Positions 16,540 to 25,219 of a stretch of 64,000 nt of DNA are shown one piece after another. A program made the translations under genes and the position numbers. A model generated the notes under the pieces. It was not told where the DNA came from, ran no database searches, and saw nothing but the letters and a program-made list of their open reading frames with translations. This DNA comes from Flavobacterium johnsoniae (GTDB lineage Bacteria > Bacteroidota > Bacteroidia > Flavobacteriales > Flavobacteriaceae). Position 1 is the stretch's first letter, and each line of letters begins with the position of its first letter. The stretch spans positions 124,001 to 188,000 of the forward strand of contig NZ_CP103794.1 of the NCBI RefSeq assembly GCF_030388325.1, in the 5' to 3' direction.

Positions 16540-17100
16540 ATGATTTCAGAAAAATTAAAAAAAGGACACCTGCTTATTGCCGAGCCTTCAATAATTGGAG
16601 ATTTATCTTTTAACAGATCGGTAATTTTATTAGCAGACCATAACAAAGAAGGATCAATAGGTTTTATAATTAATAAGCCATTAAAATATACCATTAATGA
16701 CTTAATACCTGAAATTGAAGCCAACTTTAAGATATACAACGGAGGACCTGTAGAACAAGACAACCTTTATTTTATTCATAATATTCCAGACTTAATTCCG
16801 AACAGTGTTGAGATTTCTAATGGAATTTATTGGGGAGGTGATTTCGAGTCAACAAAGGATCTAATCAACAGCGGAGCTATTAGCAAAAATAATATTCGCT
16901 TTTTCTTAGGCTATACAGGTTGGGACGAGAATCAGCTTGAAAACGAAATGCAAGGTAACTCCTGGATTATTGCTGATAATAATTATAAAAATAAAATTAT
17001 CGGAAAATCTACTACTCATTTTTGGAAAGAGCAGATTATAGAACTTGGAGGCGATTATCTTATTTGGTCTAACGCACCAGAAAATCCATATCTGAATTAA
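16540..17100 (+). CDS. YqgE/AlgH family protein
   Basis: Protein of 186 residues in the UPF0301 (YqgE/AlgH) family, function unknown in spite of an early link to alginate regulation. The start at 16540 gives MISEKLKKGHLLIAEPSIIGD, the normal family N-terminus; upstream in-frame ATGs (16456, 16510) would add AT-rich junk. Further family motifs are IGFIINKPL, YNGGPVEQDNLYFIH and FFLGYTGWDENQLENEM. Its end overlaps the end of the convergent aminotransferase gene by four bases. Confidence 0.92.
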   Translation: MISEKLKKGHLLIAEPSIIGDLSFNRSVILLADHNKEGSIGFIINKPLKYTINDLIPEIEANFKIYNGGPVEQDNLYFIHNIPDLIPNSVEISNGIYWGGDFESTKDLINSGAISKNNIRFFLGYTGWDENQLENEMQGNSWIIADNNYKNKIIGKSTTHFWKEQIIELGGDYLIWSNAPENPYLN

Positions 17101-17933
17101 TTTTCAGAAATGGATTCATTAAGTTTCTGCACTAATAAATGAGCCAGATTCGTTGTAAAATCTTTTTTTCGATATTTAGTTATCGGCTGTATTCCTGTGA
17201 TTACATTTGTTAGAAATAATTCGTCTGCTTTTTGAAGATCAAACGGTGAAATTATCTCTTCTAAAACCTCTATACCTTCTATTTTTTTCGCTAATGCTAG
17301 AATTTGTTTACGCATTATACCATTTAAAGCTCCTTCTGAAATTGGAGGCGTAATCAGTTTTTTTCCAGAAACCATAAAGATATTTCCTTGAAGCAACTCT
17401 ACCACATTTTTACTGTCATTCAGTAAAATACAATTTGCTAAGCCGTTTTCGTCTGCGAAAATACTTCCTGTTATATTAATCATCTTATTTGTTGTTTTAA
17501 GAGATGATAACAGTTGTTTTGTTACATAGAAATCTTTATATAAATCTACTTCGTATTCGTTTGCATTTATACTGTAAGCTTTATTTGGAAGAGAAATAGC
17601 ATTTATTAAAAACGAAATTTCATTGCTTTTAGGAAGATACAAACCACCATCATTTCTAAAAACAGTAATTCTAGCTCTTGCCGAAGATGCAATATTCAAT
17701 TGATTAACTAAATTGAGAATTTGTTCTTCAAAATATTCCATTGTAAAATTCATCGGAATCATCATTCTAACCACACGCATTGAAGCCATTAATCTAAAAT
17801 AATGATCTTCAAGAAACAAGATTTTTCCGTTGACAATTTTTACTGTTTCAAATACTCCGTCACCATACAAAAAAGCGCGGTTTAGAGTTAGTATATTATC
17901 TTCTTGCGCTATGTTTCCGTTAAAATTAATCAT
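17097..17933 (-). CDS. aminotransferase class IV (aminodeoxychorismate lyase-like)
   Basis: PLP enzyme of 278 residues, fold type IV. FLYGDGVFETVKIVNGKI is the class N-terminus; LKTTNKMINI carries the lysine/asparagine region around the cofactor, and KADELFLTNVITGI is the C-terminal phosphate-binding signature. Length and motifs fit 4-amino-4-deoxychorismate lyase (PabC, folate synthesis) better than branched-chain or D-amino-acid aminotransferase, but no pabA/B partner is near, so specificity is not settled. Cytoplasmic. Confidence 0.85.
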   Translation of the reverse strand: MINFNGNIAQEDNILTLNRAFLYGDGVFETVKIVNGKILFLEDHYFRLMASMRVVRMMIPMNFTMEYFEEQILNLVNQLNIASSARARITVFRNDGGLYLPKSNEISFLINAISLPNKAYSINANEYEVDLYKDFYVTKQLLSSLKTTNKMINITGSIFADENGLANCILLNDSKNVVELLQGNIFMVSGKKLITPPISEGALNGIMRKQILALAKKIEGIEVLEEIISPFDLQKADELFLTNVITGIQPITKYRKKDFTTNLAHLLVQKLNESISEN

Positions 17934-17987
17934 AAAAAAACCCTGAATTTTGTTCAGGGCAAATATAAGGTATAAAATAGACTTTTA

Positions 17988-18380
17988 CTAAACAGAACCG
18001 ATAAGATGTTTAAGATCAGAAATCTGATTCTCCCACAATTGTTTAGCCTCGCCAATTTCTTCTTTCTCAGCAAAATCAACTACCATAAGCGATACATCTT
18101 TAGTTAATTCATCAACTAAAATATGCAATTCGAAAAAATATTCTGTGTCTTTGCTGCTGTCATCAACCCATTTGAATTTTACTTTTTCTCCAGATTTTTT
18201 TGAAGCAAGACGTGCTTTTTCTTGTGAATCATTCCAGATGAACGTAAAAAATTCACCTCTTGAATTAACATTGTCAGCAAACCACTCTGATAAACCTGAC
18301 GGTGTTGATATATATTGATACAATAATTGCGGCGAAGAATTGATCGGAAACTCGATTTCGTAACGTATTTTTGAATCCAT
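17988..18380 (-). CDS. START-like/SRPBCC (AHSA1-type) domain protein
   Basis: Single-domain protein of 130 residues with helix-grip fold features: EIEFPINSSPQLLYQYIS, LSEWFADNVN and the C-terminal long helix (EAKQLWENQISDLKHLIGS). Related to Bacteroidota START-like proteins that bind hydrophobic ligands. No signal peptide; cytoplasmic. A likely minus-strand promoter lies just upstream. Ligand and function unknown. Confidence 0.82.
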   Translation of the reverse strand: MDSKIRYEIEFPINSSPQLLYQYISTPSGLSEWFADNVNSRGEFFTFIWNDSQEKARLASKKSGEKVKFKWVDDSSKDTEYFFELHILVDELTKDVSLMVVDFAEKEEIGEAKQLWENQISDLKHLIGSV

Positions 18381-18468
18381 GTGCTACTTTTAATTTTTTT
18401 GGAAATATAAGAATATATGTCCAAAAACAATGCGTTTTTAAAAATATTTTTTTTTCTTCAAAATATTC

Positions 18469-18498
18469 TTGTGTGCTTTAATATTATTTCTATCTTTG
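18469..18498 (+). promoter_or_regulatory. promoter of the tRNA-Met gene
   Basis: TTG (18469-18471), exactly 19 bp, TATCTTTG (18491-18498): a perfect TAnnTTTG promoter 37 bp before the tRNA. Confidence 0.85.
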
Positions 18499-18535
18499 CA
18501 CCCGCAATGAAGGAAACAATCCTACTAGCAGTCCA

Positions 18536-18609
18536 GGCGAGGTAGCTCAGTTGGTTAGAGCGCAGGATTCATAACCCTGAGGTCACGGGTTCAACTCCCG
18601 TCCTCGCTA
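18536..18609 (+). tRNA. tRNA with CAT anticodon (Met)
   Basis: Cloverleaf of 74 nt. Acceptor GGCGAGG/CCTCGCT with one G-T pair, D arm GCTC/GAGC, anticodon loop TTCATAA (anticodon CAT), and T arm ACGGG/CCCGT with loop TTCAACT; discriminator A and no encoded CCA. The acceptor start is paired, so it is not an initiator of the unpaired type. Elongator Met is the likely identity; tRNA-Ile with lysidine-modified CAT cannot be excluded. Confidence 0.93.
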
Positions 18610-18618
18610 CGAAAAGGC

Positions 18619-18653
18619 AAAACCCTTAAACAGAAATGTTTAAGGGTTTTTTA
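18619..18653 (+). terminator. terminator of the tRNA gene
   Basis: Perfect 12-bp stem AAACCCTTAAAC/GTTTAAGGGTTT around AGAAAT, then a T-run. The same core recurs at 19823 and 25220. Confidence 0.9.
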
Positions 18654-18726
18654 ATTTGAATTAATGCTTTTTTTAATAAAGATCTTTATTAAATTAGCAT
18701 TTTTGAAGAAAGTAATTTGGAAATGT

Positions 18727-18981
18727 ATGGATATAGTTAAATTTAAAATCACATCAAAAACAATAAAAGTGGAAGTAAGAAATTCCAACAATTATGTTTT
18801 TAATTTTAATACTGCTTTAGAAATCGAAAAAGCAGATAAAGATGTTCTATTAAAACTTTACAACGCTTTAGACTTGCTTTTTAAAAAAGAAAATACGCCT
18901 GAAATAAAAAACTACATTTCACCAAATCAAACTAATATTTTAGATCAGATTTCTGATGCAGACAATTTAGAGCAGAAATAA
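18727..18981 (+). CDS. small hypothetical protein
   Basis: Unrecognised protein of 84 residues (MDIVKFKITSKTIKVEVRN...). The start at 18727 is preferred; an upstream ATG at 18664 would add a hydrophobic stretch read through an AT-rich palindrome. It has a short beta-rich N-terminal part, a helix (TALEIEKADKDVLLKLYNALDLLFKK), and a polar tail; no signal peptide, membrane segment or Cys. It stands alone between the tRNA terminator and the amidotransferase gene. Confidence 0.55.
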   Translation: MDIVKFKITSKTIKVEVRNSNNYVFNFNTALEIEKADKDVLLKLYNALDLLFKKENTPEIKNYISPNQTNILDQISDADNLEQK

Positions 18982-19054
18982 AATATCAGTTCCGTTAAGC
19001 TGGACTATTATTTTAAAATTAAAGCTGGACCAGTAAAAATGTTCTTTATCAAAA

Positions 19055-19062
19055 TAAATTTG
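19055..19062 (+). promoter_or_regulatory. -7 promoter element of the amidotransferase gene
   Basis: TAAATTTG, exact TAnnTTTG, 19 bp before the ATG at 19082. No clear TTG element. Confidence 0.45.
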
Positions 19063-19081
19063 ATATAATTTATTAGACAAA

Positions 19082-19798
19082 ATGAACATACACTTTATAC
19101 AACACGAAACTTACGAAGCTCCAGGCGCATATCTTTCTTGGGCAGAAAGCAGAAACTGCAAAATTTCTTTTTCTAAAGTTTTTCAAAAAGACGTTTTGCC
19201 CTATTCAATAGAGTTTATAGACATGCTCATTATAATGGGAGGACCTCAAAGTCCAAATACTACAATTGAAGAATGTCCTCACTTCGACGCTGATGCTGAA
19301 ATCAGATTAATACAAAAATGCATTTCTGCAGGAAAAGCAGTTGTTGGTGTTTGTTTGGGTTCCCAATTAATTGGAGAAGCTTTAGCAGCAAGATTTAATC
19401 ATAGCCCCGAGAAAGAAATTGGTGTATTTCCGATAACCTTAACCGAAGACGGAAAAAATGACGAGAAAATAAATCATTTCGGAAATATCTTAAATGTCGG
19501 ACATTGGCACAACGATATGCCCGGTTTAACAAAAGAAAGTAAAGTTTTGGCTTTTAGCGAAGGCTGTCCAATTCAAATTGTTTCTTATTCTGATCTTGTT
19601 TATGGTTTCCAATGCCATATGGAATTAACAACGGAAGTCGTTTCTCTTTTAATTGAAAGCGAAACGGATTTATTGGACAAAAGCACAAAACATCTATTTG
19701 TTCAAAATCCTGAAACTATTTTATCTCATAATTATAATGAAATGAATGAAAAACTGTTTCAATTTTTAGATAAACTAATCTTTACTTACAAAAACTAA
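19082..19798 (+). CDS. class I glutamine amidotransferase-like protein
   Basis: Stand-alone class I glutamine amidotransferase domain, 238 residues, resembling the domain of GMP synthase and related proteins. The catalytic triad is visible: nucleophile C91 in GVCLGSQL, H179 and E181 in FQCHMELT. IIMGGPQSP is the family N-terminal loop, and HWHND is a further family motif. No synthetase partner is adjacent, so the acceptor of the ammonia (or a different reaction) is unknown. Cytoplasmic. Confidence 0.88.
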   Translation: MNIHFIQHETYEAPGAYLSWAESRNCKISFSKVFQKDVLPYSIEFIDMLIIMGGPQSPNTTIEECPHFDADAEIRLIQKCISAGKAVVGVCLGSQLIGEALAARFNHSPEKEIGVFPITLTEDGKNDEKINHFGNILNVGHWHNDMPGLTKESKVLAFSEGCPIQIVSYSDLVYGFQCHMELTTEVVSLLIESETDLLDKSTKHLFVQNPETILSHNYNEMNEKLFQFLDKLIFTYKN

Positions 19799-19822
19799 AA
19801 TTTATCATTTTAATAAAACACA

Positions 19823-19853
19823 AAACCCTTAAGCAAAATGTTTAAGGGTTTTT
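19823..19853 (+). terminator. intrinsic terminator of the amidotransferase gene
   Basis: AAACCCTTAA/TTAAGGGTTT stem with T-run. Shares its core with the terminators at 18619 and 25220. Confidence 0.85.
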
Positions 19854-20023
19854 AATTGAAATAAATTGTAACATTTCTTCAACACTTACGTCTAATCTTG
19901 AATAAAAATGCGGTTCTTTGTAACTTATTACATTCAATATTTAAAATTCTCTAAATTTTGAATGCAATAATATTGAAACCAATGAGTTTAGATTAGTTAA
20001 AAACTGGTCGCGATATTTTCGTT

Positions 20024-20542
20024 ATGGACAATAAAAAGTTTATTTTAAGTTTAAAAAAAGGTAATGAAGCAGCTTTTAAAGAAGTTTACTTCAACTATTA
20101 CGATAAACTTATCAATATTGCCCGCCGGTTTAATTCTTCTGTCTTAACTCCCGAAGACTTTGTTCAGGAAACTTTCATCAGATTATATAATAAACGAGAA
20201 TTATTGCACGAAGATGTTTTGCTAGACAAACAATTATTTACCATTTGCAAAAACATTATTCTCAACCACATTAATAGAGAAAACAAAATAATTCAGCTTG
20301 ATCCTCAAGTTGATATCTTACAGGAAGAAACTGATTCTGGAATTTTTGATGAAAGGAAAGAAAAACTCCACAACTTCATTAGTCAGCTTCCTGAGCAACA
20401 GCAAAAAATATTTACTTTACACAAACTGGAAAACCTTAGCTATAAGGAGATTGCAGAAATAACGGATCTTTCTGAAAAGACCATTGCCAATCACATTTAT
20501 CTTGCCAGCAAATTTATTCGAAAAAAAATCGAAAACCATTAG
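20024..20542 (+). CDS. RNA polymerase ECF-type sigma factor (FecI-like)
   Basis: ECF sigma factor of 172 residues. Region 2 covers about 10-75 (GNEAAFKEVYFNYYDKL, TPEDFVQETFIRLYN) and region 4 about 110-170 (LPEQQQKIFTLHKLENLSYKEIAEITDLSEKTIANHI). It would direct RNA polymerase to the neighbouring receptor genes and be held by the FecR anti-sigma encoded at 20808. It is the first gene of the module sigma, small protein, FecR, TonB receptor, DUF4249, the usual layout of trans-envelope signalling in Bacteroidota. The inducing ligand is unknown. Confidence 0.93.
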   Translation: MDNKKFILSLKKGNEAAFKEVYFNYYDKLINIARRFNSSVLTPEDFVQETFIRLYNKRELLHEDVLLDKQLFTICKNIILNHINRENKIIQLDPQVDILQEETDSGIFDERKEKLHNFISQLPEQQQKIFTLHKLENLSYKEIAEITDLSEKTIANHIYLASKFIRKKIENH

Positions 20543-20588
20543 GAACTTTTCTGTTCTCGTTTGTTATCTATAAAAAACAAGGACAGAA

Positions 20589-20798
20589 ATGCATATTGAA
20601 GCATATAAAACTAATGTAAGAACTAAAAAAGAGGCAAGTTTACTTGTGGCTCATTTACAGTTCATCATTTCAGATTGTATTATCAATTTTGATAAAAAAG
20701 GCCGTGAAAATATCCTTAAAATCGAAACCAATCGTGAAATCAAGGAAATGGTTTATGGTGTTTTTACCAAACAAGGATTTCATTGTCAAATTATTTAA
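20589..20798 (+). CDS. small hypothetical protein between sigma factor and FecR
   Basis: Protein of 69 residues with a beta-alpha-beta-beta-alpha-beta pattern reminiscent of HMA/ferredoxin-like folds, but with no CxxC metal motif. KTNV, INFD, NIL and FHC align with residues of the 65-70-residue protein encoded at 43605, so the two are paralogs. It lies inside the sigma/anti-sigma module (46 bp after sigma, 9 bp before FecR), so it is probably co-expressed. Role unknown. Confidence 0.65.
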   Translation: MHIEAYKTNVRTKKEASLLVAHLQFIISDCIINFDKKGRENILKIETNREIKEMVYGVFTKQGFHCQII

Positions 20799-20807
20799 TA
20801 TCAAAAA

Positions 20808-21650
20808 ATGGATAAGAAAAAACTTGACGATGCATTTGAAAAAGCATGGAATGAAACTCCAACTTCACATTCAGAAAATGAGAAAGAAGCTTCTTGGGAA
20901 CAATTTCATGCCGCAACTTTTGCTAAAAAGAAAACAAAATCTAAACCTTGGCGTTATTACGCTGCGGCTTCGGTTTTGCTTTTTGTACTTATTGGAACTG
21001 GAATTTTCTTAAATAAAAATTCTCTAACCGAAAGTAATGTTATTGCCGAAACGATTATCGAAAATACTTCTTCGGCAATAAAATATGTGACTTTACCAGA
21101 TAGTTCAAAAGTAGAATTGAGTCCAAATTCTAAAATTTCTTACGGAGCAAATTTTGCTTTAAATAGAAAAATTGAAATAGATGGTGAAGCTTATTTTAAA
21201 GTTAAAAAAGACAAACAACATCCTTTTCAGGTTTTCTGCGACGAAACTACAACGACAGTTTTAGGAACATCATTTATTGTAAAAGAATCTGAAAATGAAC
21301 AAATAACCGTTGAACTTTTTGAAGGAAGCGTTCAGATGAATGTAAAAGGTCAAAACCAAAAATGGATTTTAAAACCTGGCGAGAAATTTACATACGGAAA
21401 CCATACCGCAGCCGTAACCGAATTTAGTCGTTTTGTAGATTTTGACAACGAAAAACTTTCTGACGTAAGTAAATATATCGAAGAAAATTATGGTTATAAA
21501 GTGATTCTTCCTAATGAAAATCTAAATCAGAAAATTACAATCCGAATCAATAAAAAAGAGGATTTAAAGATAATTGTACAATTAATATCAGAAATGTATA
21601 ACCTAAATTTTGAGATCAATGAAGATTTAAAACAGATTACTTTTCAATAG
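20808..21650 (+). CDS. FecR-type anti-sigma factor
   Basis: FecR family protein of 280 residues. A cytoplasmic anti-sigma region (about 1-45, Lys/Glu-rich) is followed by one membrane segment (about 47-67, YYAAASVLLFVLIGTGIFL). The periplasmic FecR domain (about 90-190) has VTLPDSSKVELSPNSKISY, IDGEAYFKVKKD, TTTVLGTSF and LKPGEK. The C-terminal part (about 205-280) resembles an STN-like receptor-contact region. It would sequester the sigma factor at 20024 and receive the signal from the TonB receptor at 21752. Confidence 0.93.
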   Translation: MDKKKLDDAFEKAWNETPTSHSENEKEASWEQFHAATFAKKKTKSKPWRYYAAASVLLFVLIGTGIFLNKNSLTESNVIAETIIENTSSAIKYVTLPDSSKVELSPNSKISYGANFALNRKIEIDGEAYFKVKKDKQHPFQVFCDETTTTVLGTSFIVKESENEQITVELFEGSVQMNVKGQNQKWILKPGEKFTYGNHTAAVTEFSRFVDFDNEKLSDVSKYIEENYGYKVILPNENLNQKITIRINKKEDLKIIVQLISEMYNLNFEINEDLKQITFQ

Positions 21651-21660
21651 AAAAGAAAAA

Positions 21661-21720
21661 AGGATGTAAGCCGCGAAACTCCACATCCTCCTCATATTCA
21701 GGATAACACGAGGTTATTCC
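21661..21720 (+). repeat. two tandem hairpins between fecR-like and receptor genes
   Basis: AGGATGT pairs with ACATCCT (21661-21689). GGATAAC pairs with GTTATTCC around an ACGAG loop (21701-21720, one bulge). Neither has a T-run. They could tune the ratio of FecR and receptor mRNA. Confidence 0.5.
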
Positions 21721-21751
21721 ATTTAATAATAATTCAAAAATACAAAATTTC

Positions 21752-24370
21752 ATGAAGCATATAATTTCAGCATGCTTTTTTTTACTCAGTTTATCTATGA
21801 CTGCGCAAAAGGTCACGGTAACTGTAGATCAAAATGTAACTTTAAAAGATTTTTTTAAGCAGATCGAAAATCAGTCTGATTATAAATTTGCCTTTACGGA
21901 GCAATTCGATACTAGCAAAAAATATTTTACCAAAAAAAGCACTTTTAAGCAAATCGAAGTCGAAAAGCTTATTGCGGAATTAAACAAAACTGCATCTGTA
22001 CAATTTTCTATAGTAGGCAACAATATTTTTGTAAAACAGAAATCTCAATCTCAAAAAGCAACTAAAAAAAAAAGCAAGCTAAAGGGACAGATTTTTGACA
22101 ATGAAAGACAACCTGTTATTGGTGCCAATGTTTTTATTAAAGAATTGGAAGCCGGCACGATAACAGATCTTAACGGAAAATATAGCTTTGAAATTCCAAA
22201 CGGAACTTACACTCTTACAATAAGTTATGTTGGCTCTAAAAATCAGGAAAAACAAATTACCGTTTCTGATGATGTAACGATGAATTTCAGCATAGAATCT
22301 GACAGCCAGCAATTGGGAGAAGTTATTGTAATGAACAATAAAGCTACTGATATCAAAACTACTCAAATGAGTGTTAACAAGCTTTCGATGCAGGAAATCA
22401 AAAAAATTCCTGTTGCAATGGGAGAACCAGATCCGTTGAAATCGATTCTAACTCTGCCTGGAGTTACCAACGCCGGAGAAGCTTCTTCTGGTTTTAACGT
22501 TCGAGGCGGAGCTGCAGATCAGAATTTAATTCTTTTAGATGGCGCGCCAGTTTATGCAGATTCGCATATGTTTGGTTTTTTCTCGATTTTCAATGCTGAC
22601 ATTGTCAATGGTTTAGATTTATATAAAGGTGGAATTCCGTCTAAATTCGGCGGGCGTGTTTCTTCTGTTTTGGATGTAGCACAACAAACTGGAGATTTTC
22701 AAGATTATAAAGTAAATGGTGGAATCGGAATTATTTCGAGCCGCCTTTTGGTTCAAGGACCAATACAGAAAGAGAAAAGTTCGTTCATCCTTTCCGGACG
22801 TACTTCGTATGCGCATTTGTTCATGAAACTGGCGGACAATAACAACTCCGCCATGTTTTATGATTTGAACGCTAAATTAAATTTCCGTTTTGATGCCAAT
22901 AATACGTTATCGTTTTCTGGTTATTTTGGAAATGATTTGTTTGATATAAACGACCGTTTTGCGAGTACTTACGGAAGCACAATGGGAATTTTAAGCTGGA
23001 AACATAAATTTTCTAATAGTTTAAATAGCAATTTATCTGCTTTTTATAGCGATTATAGATTTAATCTTGAAATTCCGATTGAAAGCTTTAAATGGGACAG
23101 CAATATTCAGAGTTACGGTTTGAAATACAATTGGAATTATCAGAAAACTGAAAAATTTAAAATCAATTACGGTATCGACGGTTTGTATTATAATTTTAAT
23201 CCAGGAGTTGTTGCTCCTACTGCTTCAGATTCTCAGTTTAATTACAAACAACTGGATAAAAAATATGCTCTAGAAGCTTCTGCTTTTATTGATTTTGAAA
23301 ATCAGATTACAGAAAAACTGAATTTCCGTTACGGACTTCGTTATAGTTCTTTTTATCGTTTCGGACCTGAACCAATTAGTACTTACGAAAATGGTCAGGC
23401 AGTTGTATACAATCCTTTATATAAAATTTACGAAGAAGGAACGCCGACCGGGACAATCAATTATAAAAAAGGACAAGCAATTAGTACTTTTAATAATTTA
23501 GAACCTAGAGCTGCTTTGTCTTATGCTTTTAATGACGAAACTTCTATAAAAGCGAGTTACAATAGAATGGCGCAATACATTCATATTTTAGCCAATACGC
23601 AATCTCCGTTACCAATGAGCATCTGGACTCCAAGCGGACCTTTTACAAAACCTCAGCTTTTAGATCAGTATGCAATGGGTTATTTCAGAAATTTCAAAGA
23701 CGGAGATTACTCTTTAGAAACCGAATTATTTTATAAAAATGTCCAAAATCGTATTGATTATATTGACGGAGCTGATGTTCTGGCTAACAATAATATTGAA
23801 CAAGTAATCTTGAACGGAAAAGCGAGATCGTACGGAATGGAATTATTATTTAGAAAAAACGTTGGTGTTTTCACAGGATGGATTTCGTACACTCTATCTC
23901 GCGCTGAGCAAAAAACTCCAGGAAGAACAGCTGAAGAACCAGGCATTGCAAATGGCAATTGGTATTTATCAGGATATGACAAATTGCATAATTTAAGCGT
24001 TGTTGGAAGTTATGAATTAAATCCGAAATGGTCTTTTAATGGAAATTTCACTTTGCAATCTGGTCAACCTGTGACTTACGCAAATGGGTATTATGAAATG
24101 GGAGGCATTCATGTTCCGAATTATTCATTGAGAAATGAAAACCGTTTACCGCTTTTCCACCATTTAGATCTTGCCGCGACTTATACTCCAAAACCAGACA
24201 AAAAGAAAGGCTGGCAAAGCTATTGGGTTTTCAGTCTTTACAATGTTTACAACAGAAAAAATGCTGCTTCAGTAAGTTTTACAACTAATGAAGATACAGG
24301 AGCAAACGAAACCAGAAGACTTTCTATTTTCGGAATTGTTCCTGGAGTTTCTTATAATTTTAAATTTTAA
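21752..24370 (+). CDS. TonB-dependent receptor with STN signalling domain
   Basis: Outer-membrane receptor of 872 residues. Signal peptide about 1-18; an N-terminal secretin/TonB short (STN) domain about 20-95 for talking to FecR; a carboxypeptidase-regulatory-like domain about 105-185 (LKGQIFDNERQPVIGANVFI); then plug (VNKLSMQEIKKIPVAMGEPD, ILTLPGVTNAGEASSGFNVRGG, NLILLDGAPVY) and a 22-strand-type barrel ending in VSYNFKF. The STN domain plus the upstream sigma/FecR pair identifies it as the sensor of a trans-envelope relay. Ligand not evident; DUF4249 partner follows by 4 bp. Confidence 0.93.
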   Translation: MKHIISACFFLLSLSMTAQKVTVTVDQNVTLKDFFKQIENQSDYKFAFTEQFDTSKKYFTKKSTFKQIEVEKLIAELNKTASVQFSIVGNNIFVKQKSQSQKATKKKSKLKGQIFDNERQPVIGANVFIKELEAGTITDLNGKYSFEIPNGTYTLTISYVGSKNQEKQITVSDDVTMNFSIESDSQQLGEVIVMNNKATDIKTTQMSVNKLSMQEIKKIPVAMGEPDPLKSILTLPGVTNAGEASSGFNVRGGAADQNLILLDGAPVYADSHMFGFFSIFNADIVNGLDLYKGGIPSKFGGRVSSVLDVAQQTGDFQDYKVNGGIGIISSRLLVQGPIQKEKSSFILSGRTSYAHLFMKLADNNNSAMFYDLNAKLNFRFDANNTLSFSGYFGNDLFDINDRFASTYGSTMGILSWKHKFSNSLNSNLSAFYSDYRFNLEIPIESFKWDSNIQSYGLKYNWNYQKTEKFKINYGIDGLYYNFNPGVVAPTASDSQFNYKQLDKKYALEASAFIDFENQITEKLNFRYGLRYSSFYRFGPEPISTYENGQAVVYNPLYKIYEEGTPTGTINYKKGQAISTFNNLEPRAALSYAFNDETSIKASYNRMAQYIHILANTQSPLPMSIWTPSGPFTKPQLLDQYAMGYFRNFKDGDYSLETELFYKNVQNRIDYIDGADVLANNNIEQVILNGKARSYGMELLFRKNVGVFTGWISYTLSRAEQKTPGRTAEEPGIANGNWYLSGYDKLHNLSVVGSYELNPKWSFNGNFTLQSGQPVTYANGYYEMGGIHVPNYSLRNENRLPLFHHLDLAATYTPKPDKKKGWQSYWVFSLYNVYNRKNAASVSFTTNEDTGANETRRLSIFGIVPGVSYNFKF

Positions 24371-24374
24371 TGCT

Positions 24375-25214
24375 ATGAATAAATTGAAAAAAAATATGGT
24401 AATGAATAAAGCGCTGGCATTAATAAGTCTTCTTTTTGTTTTTTCTTTTGCTTCATGCGAAGATGTTGTAAATCTTGATTTAGAAACAGGAGAAACGAAA
24501 CTTGTAGTCGATGCCGAAATTTTATGGAAAAAAGGAACAGCTGGAAACGAACAAACAATCAAAATAAGTAAAACGGCTCCTTATTACAGCGGTTCAACAC
24601 CAAAAGTTTCTGGCGCACAAGTTAGAGTAGAAAACAGTAATGGAGATGTTTTTACTTTTAACGAAACTGAAGCTGGAGTTTACAAATGCAATAATTTTGT
24701 TCCCGTTATCAACATGGATTATAAATTATTTATTGATGCCGAAGGACAAAGTTACACGGCAACAGAAAAGCTAACAGCTTCTACTCCAATTAACAAGATA
24801 GAGCAGAAAATTGTTCCAGATTTTGGCGGTGAAGATGTAATCGAATTGACTTTTTATTACAATGATCCAGCAGATCAAATCAATTTTTATGTAACCGATT
24901 ATCAAAGTGAATTTTTGATTTACCCAGAATACGAAATCACAAATGATGATTTTTATAACGGAAATGAAATCAGCACAAGGTTTTCTCATGAAGACATGAA
25001 AGCTGGAAATACCGTAAAAATTACACATAGAGGCGTTTCTAAAAACTTTTTTAATTATTGGAAATTAATCTTAGAAGCTTCAAGCTCAAATCCTTTTCAG
25101 GTTCCGCCTGGAAATATTAGAGGAAATATTATAAATTCTACCAATGCTAATAATACAGCTTTTGGTTATTTCAGACTTTGCGAAGCCGATCAGGTTGATT
25201 ATTTGGTGAAGTAA
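24375..25214 (+). CDS. DUF4249 lipoprotein
   Basis: Lipoprotein of about 279 residues. A start at 24375 is 4 bp after the receptor gene; later in-frame ATGs at 24396 and 24402 are possible. The signal peptide ends with a lipobox before the Cys in FSFASCEDVVNLDLETGE, a diagnostic DUF4249 sequence. The rest is beta-sandwich-like (QVRVENSNGDVFTFNETEAGVYK). DUF4249 proteins usually accompany STN-type TonB receptors, probably as surface or periplasmic partners. Function not established. Confidence 0.88.
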   Translation: MNKLKKNMVMNKALALISLLFVFSFASCEDVVNLDLETGETKLVVDAEILWKKGTAGNEQTIKISKTAPYYSGSTPKVSGAQVRVENSNGDVFTFNETEAGVYKCNNFVPVINMDYKLFIDAEGQSYTATEKLTASTPINKIEQKIVPDFGGEDVIELTFYYNDPADQINFYVTDYQSEFLIYPEYEITNDDFYNGNEISTRFSHEDMKAGNTVKITHRGVSKNFFNYWKLILEASSSNPFQVPPGNIRGNIINSTNANNTAFGYFRLCEADQVDYLVK

Positions 25215-25219
25215 AAAAG

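Noticed and set aside
16431..16763. 110-codon minus-strand frame over the HU terminator and yqgE start
   Set aside because: Overlaps a terminator and a conserved gene; no recognisable features.
18674..18689. Palindrome AATAAAGATCTTTATT as regulator site
   Set aside because: Perfect but AT-rich, and could arise by chance; no partner copy or promoter placement supports a site.
20644..21012. 122-codon frame overlapping the small gene and FecR gene
   Set aside because: Out of frame with the conserved FecR gene; composition is Lys/Leu-rich nonsense.
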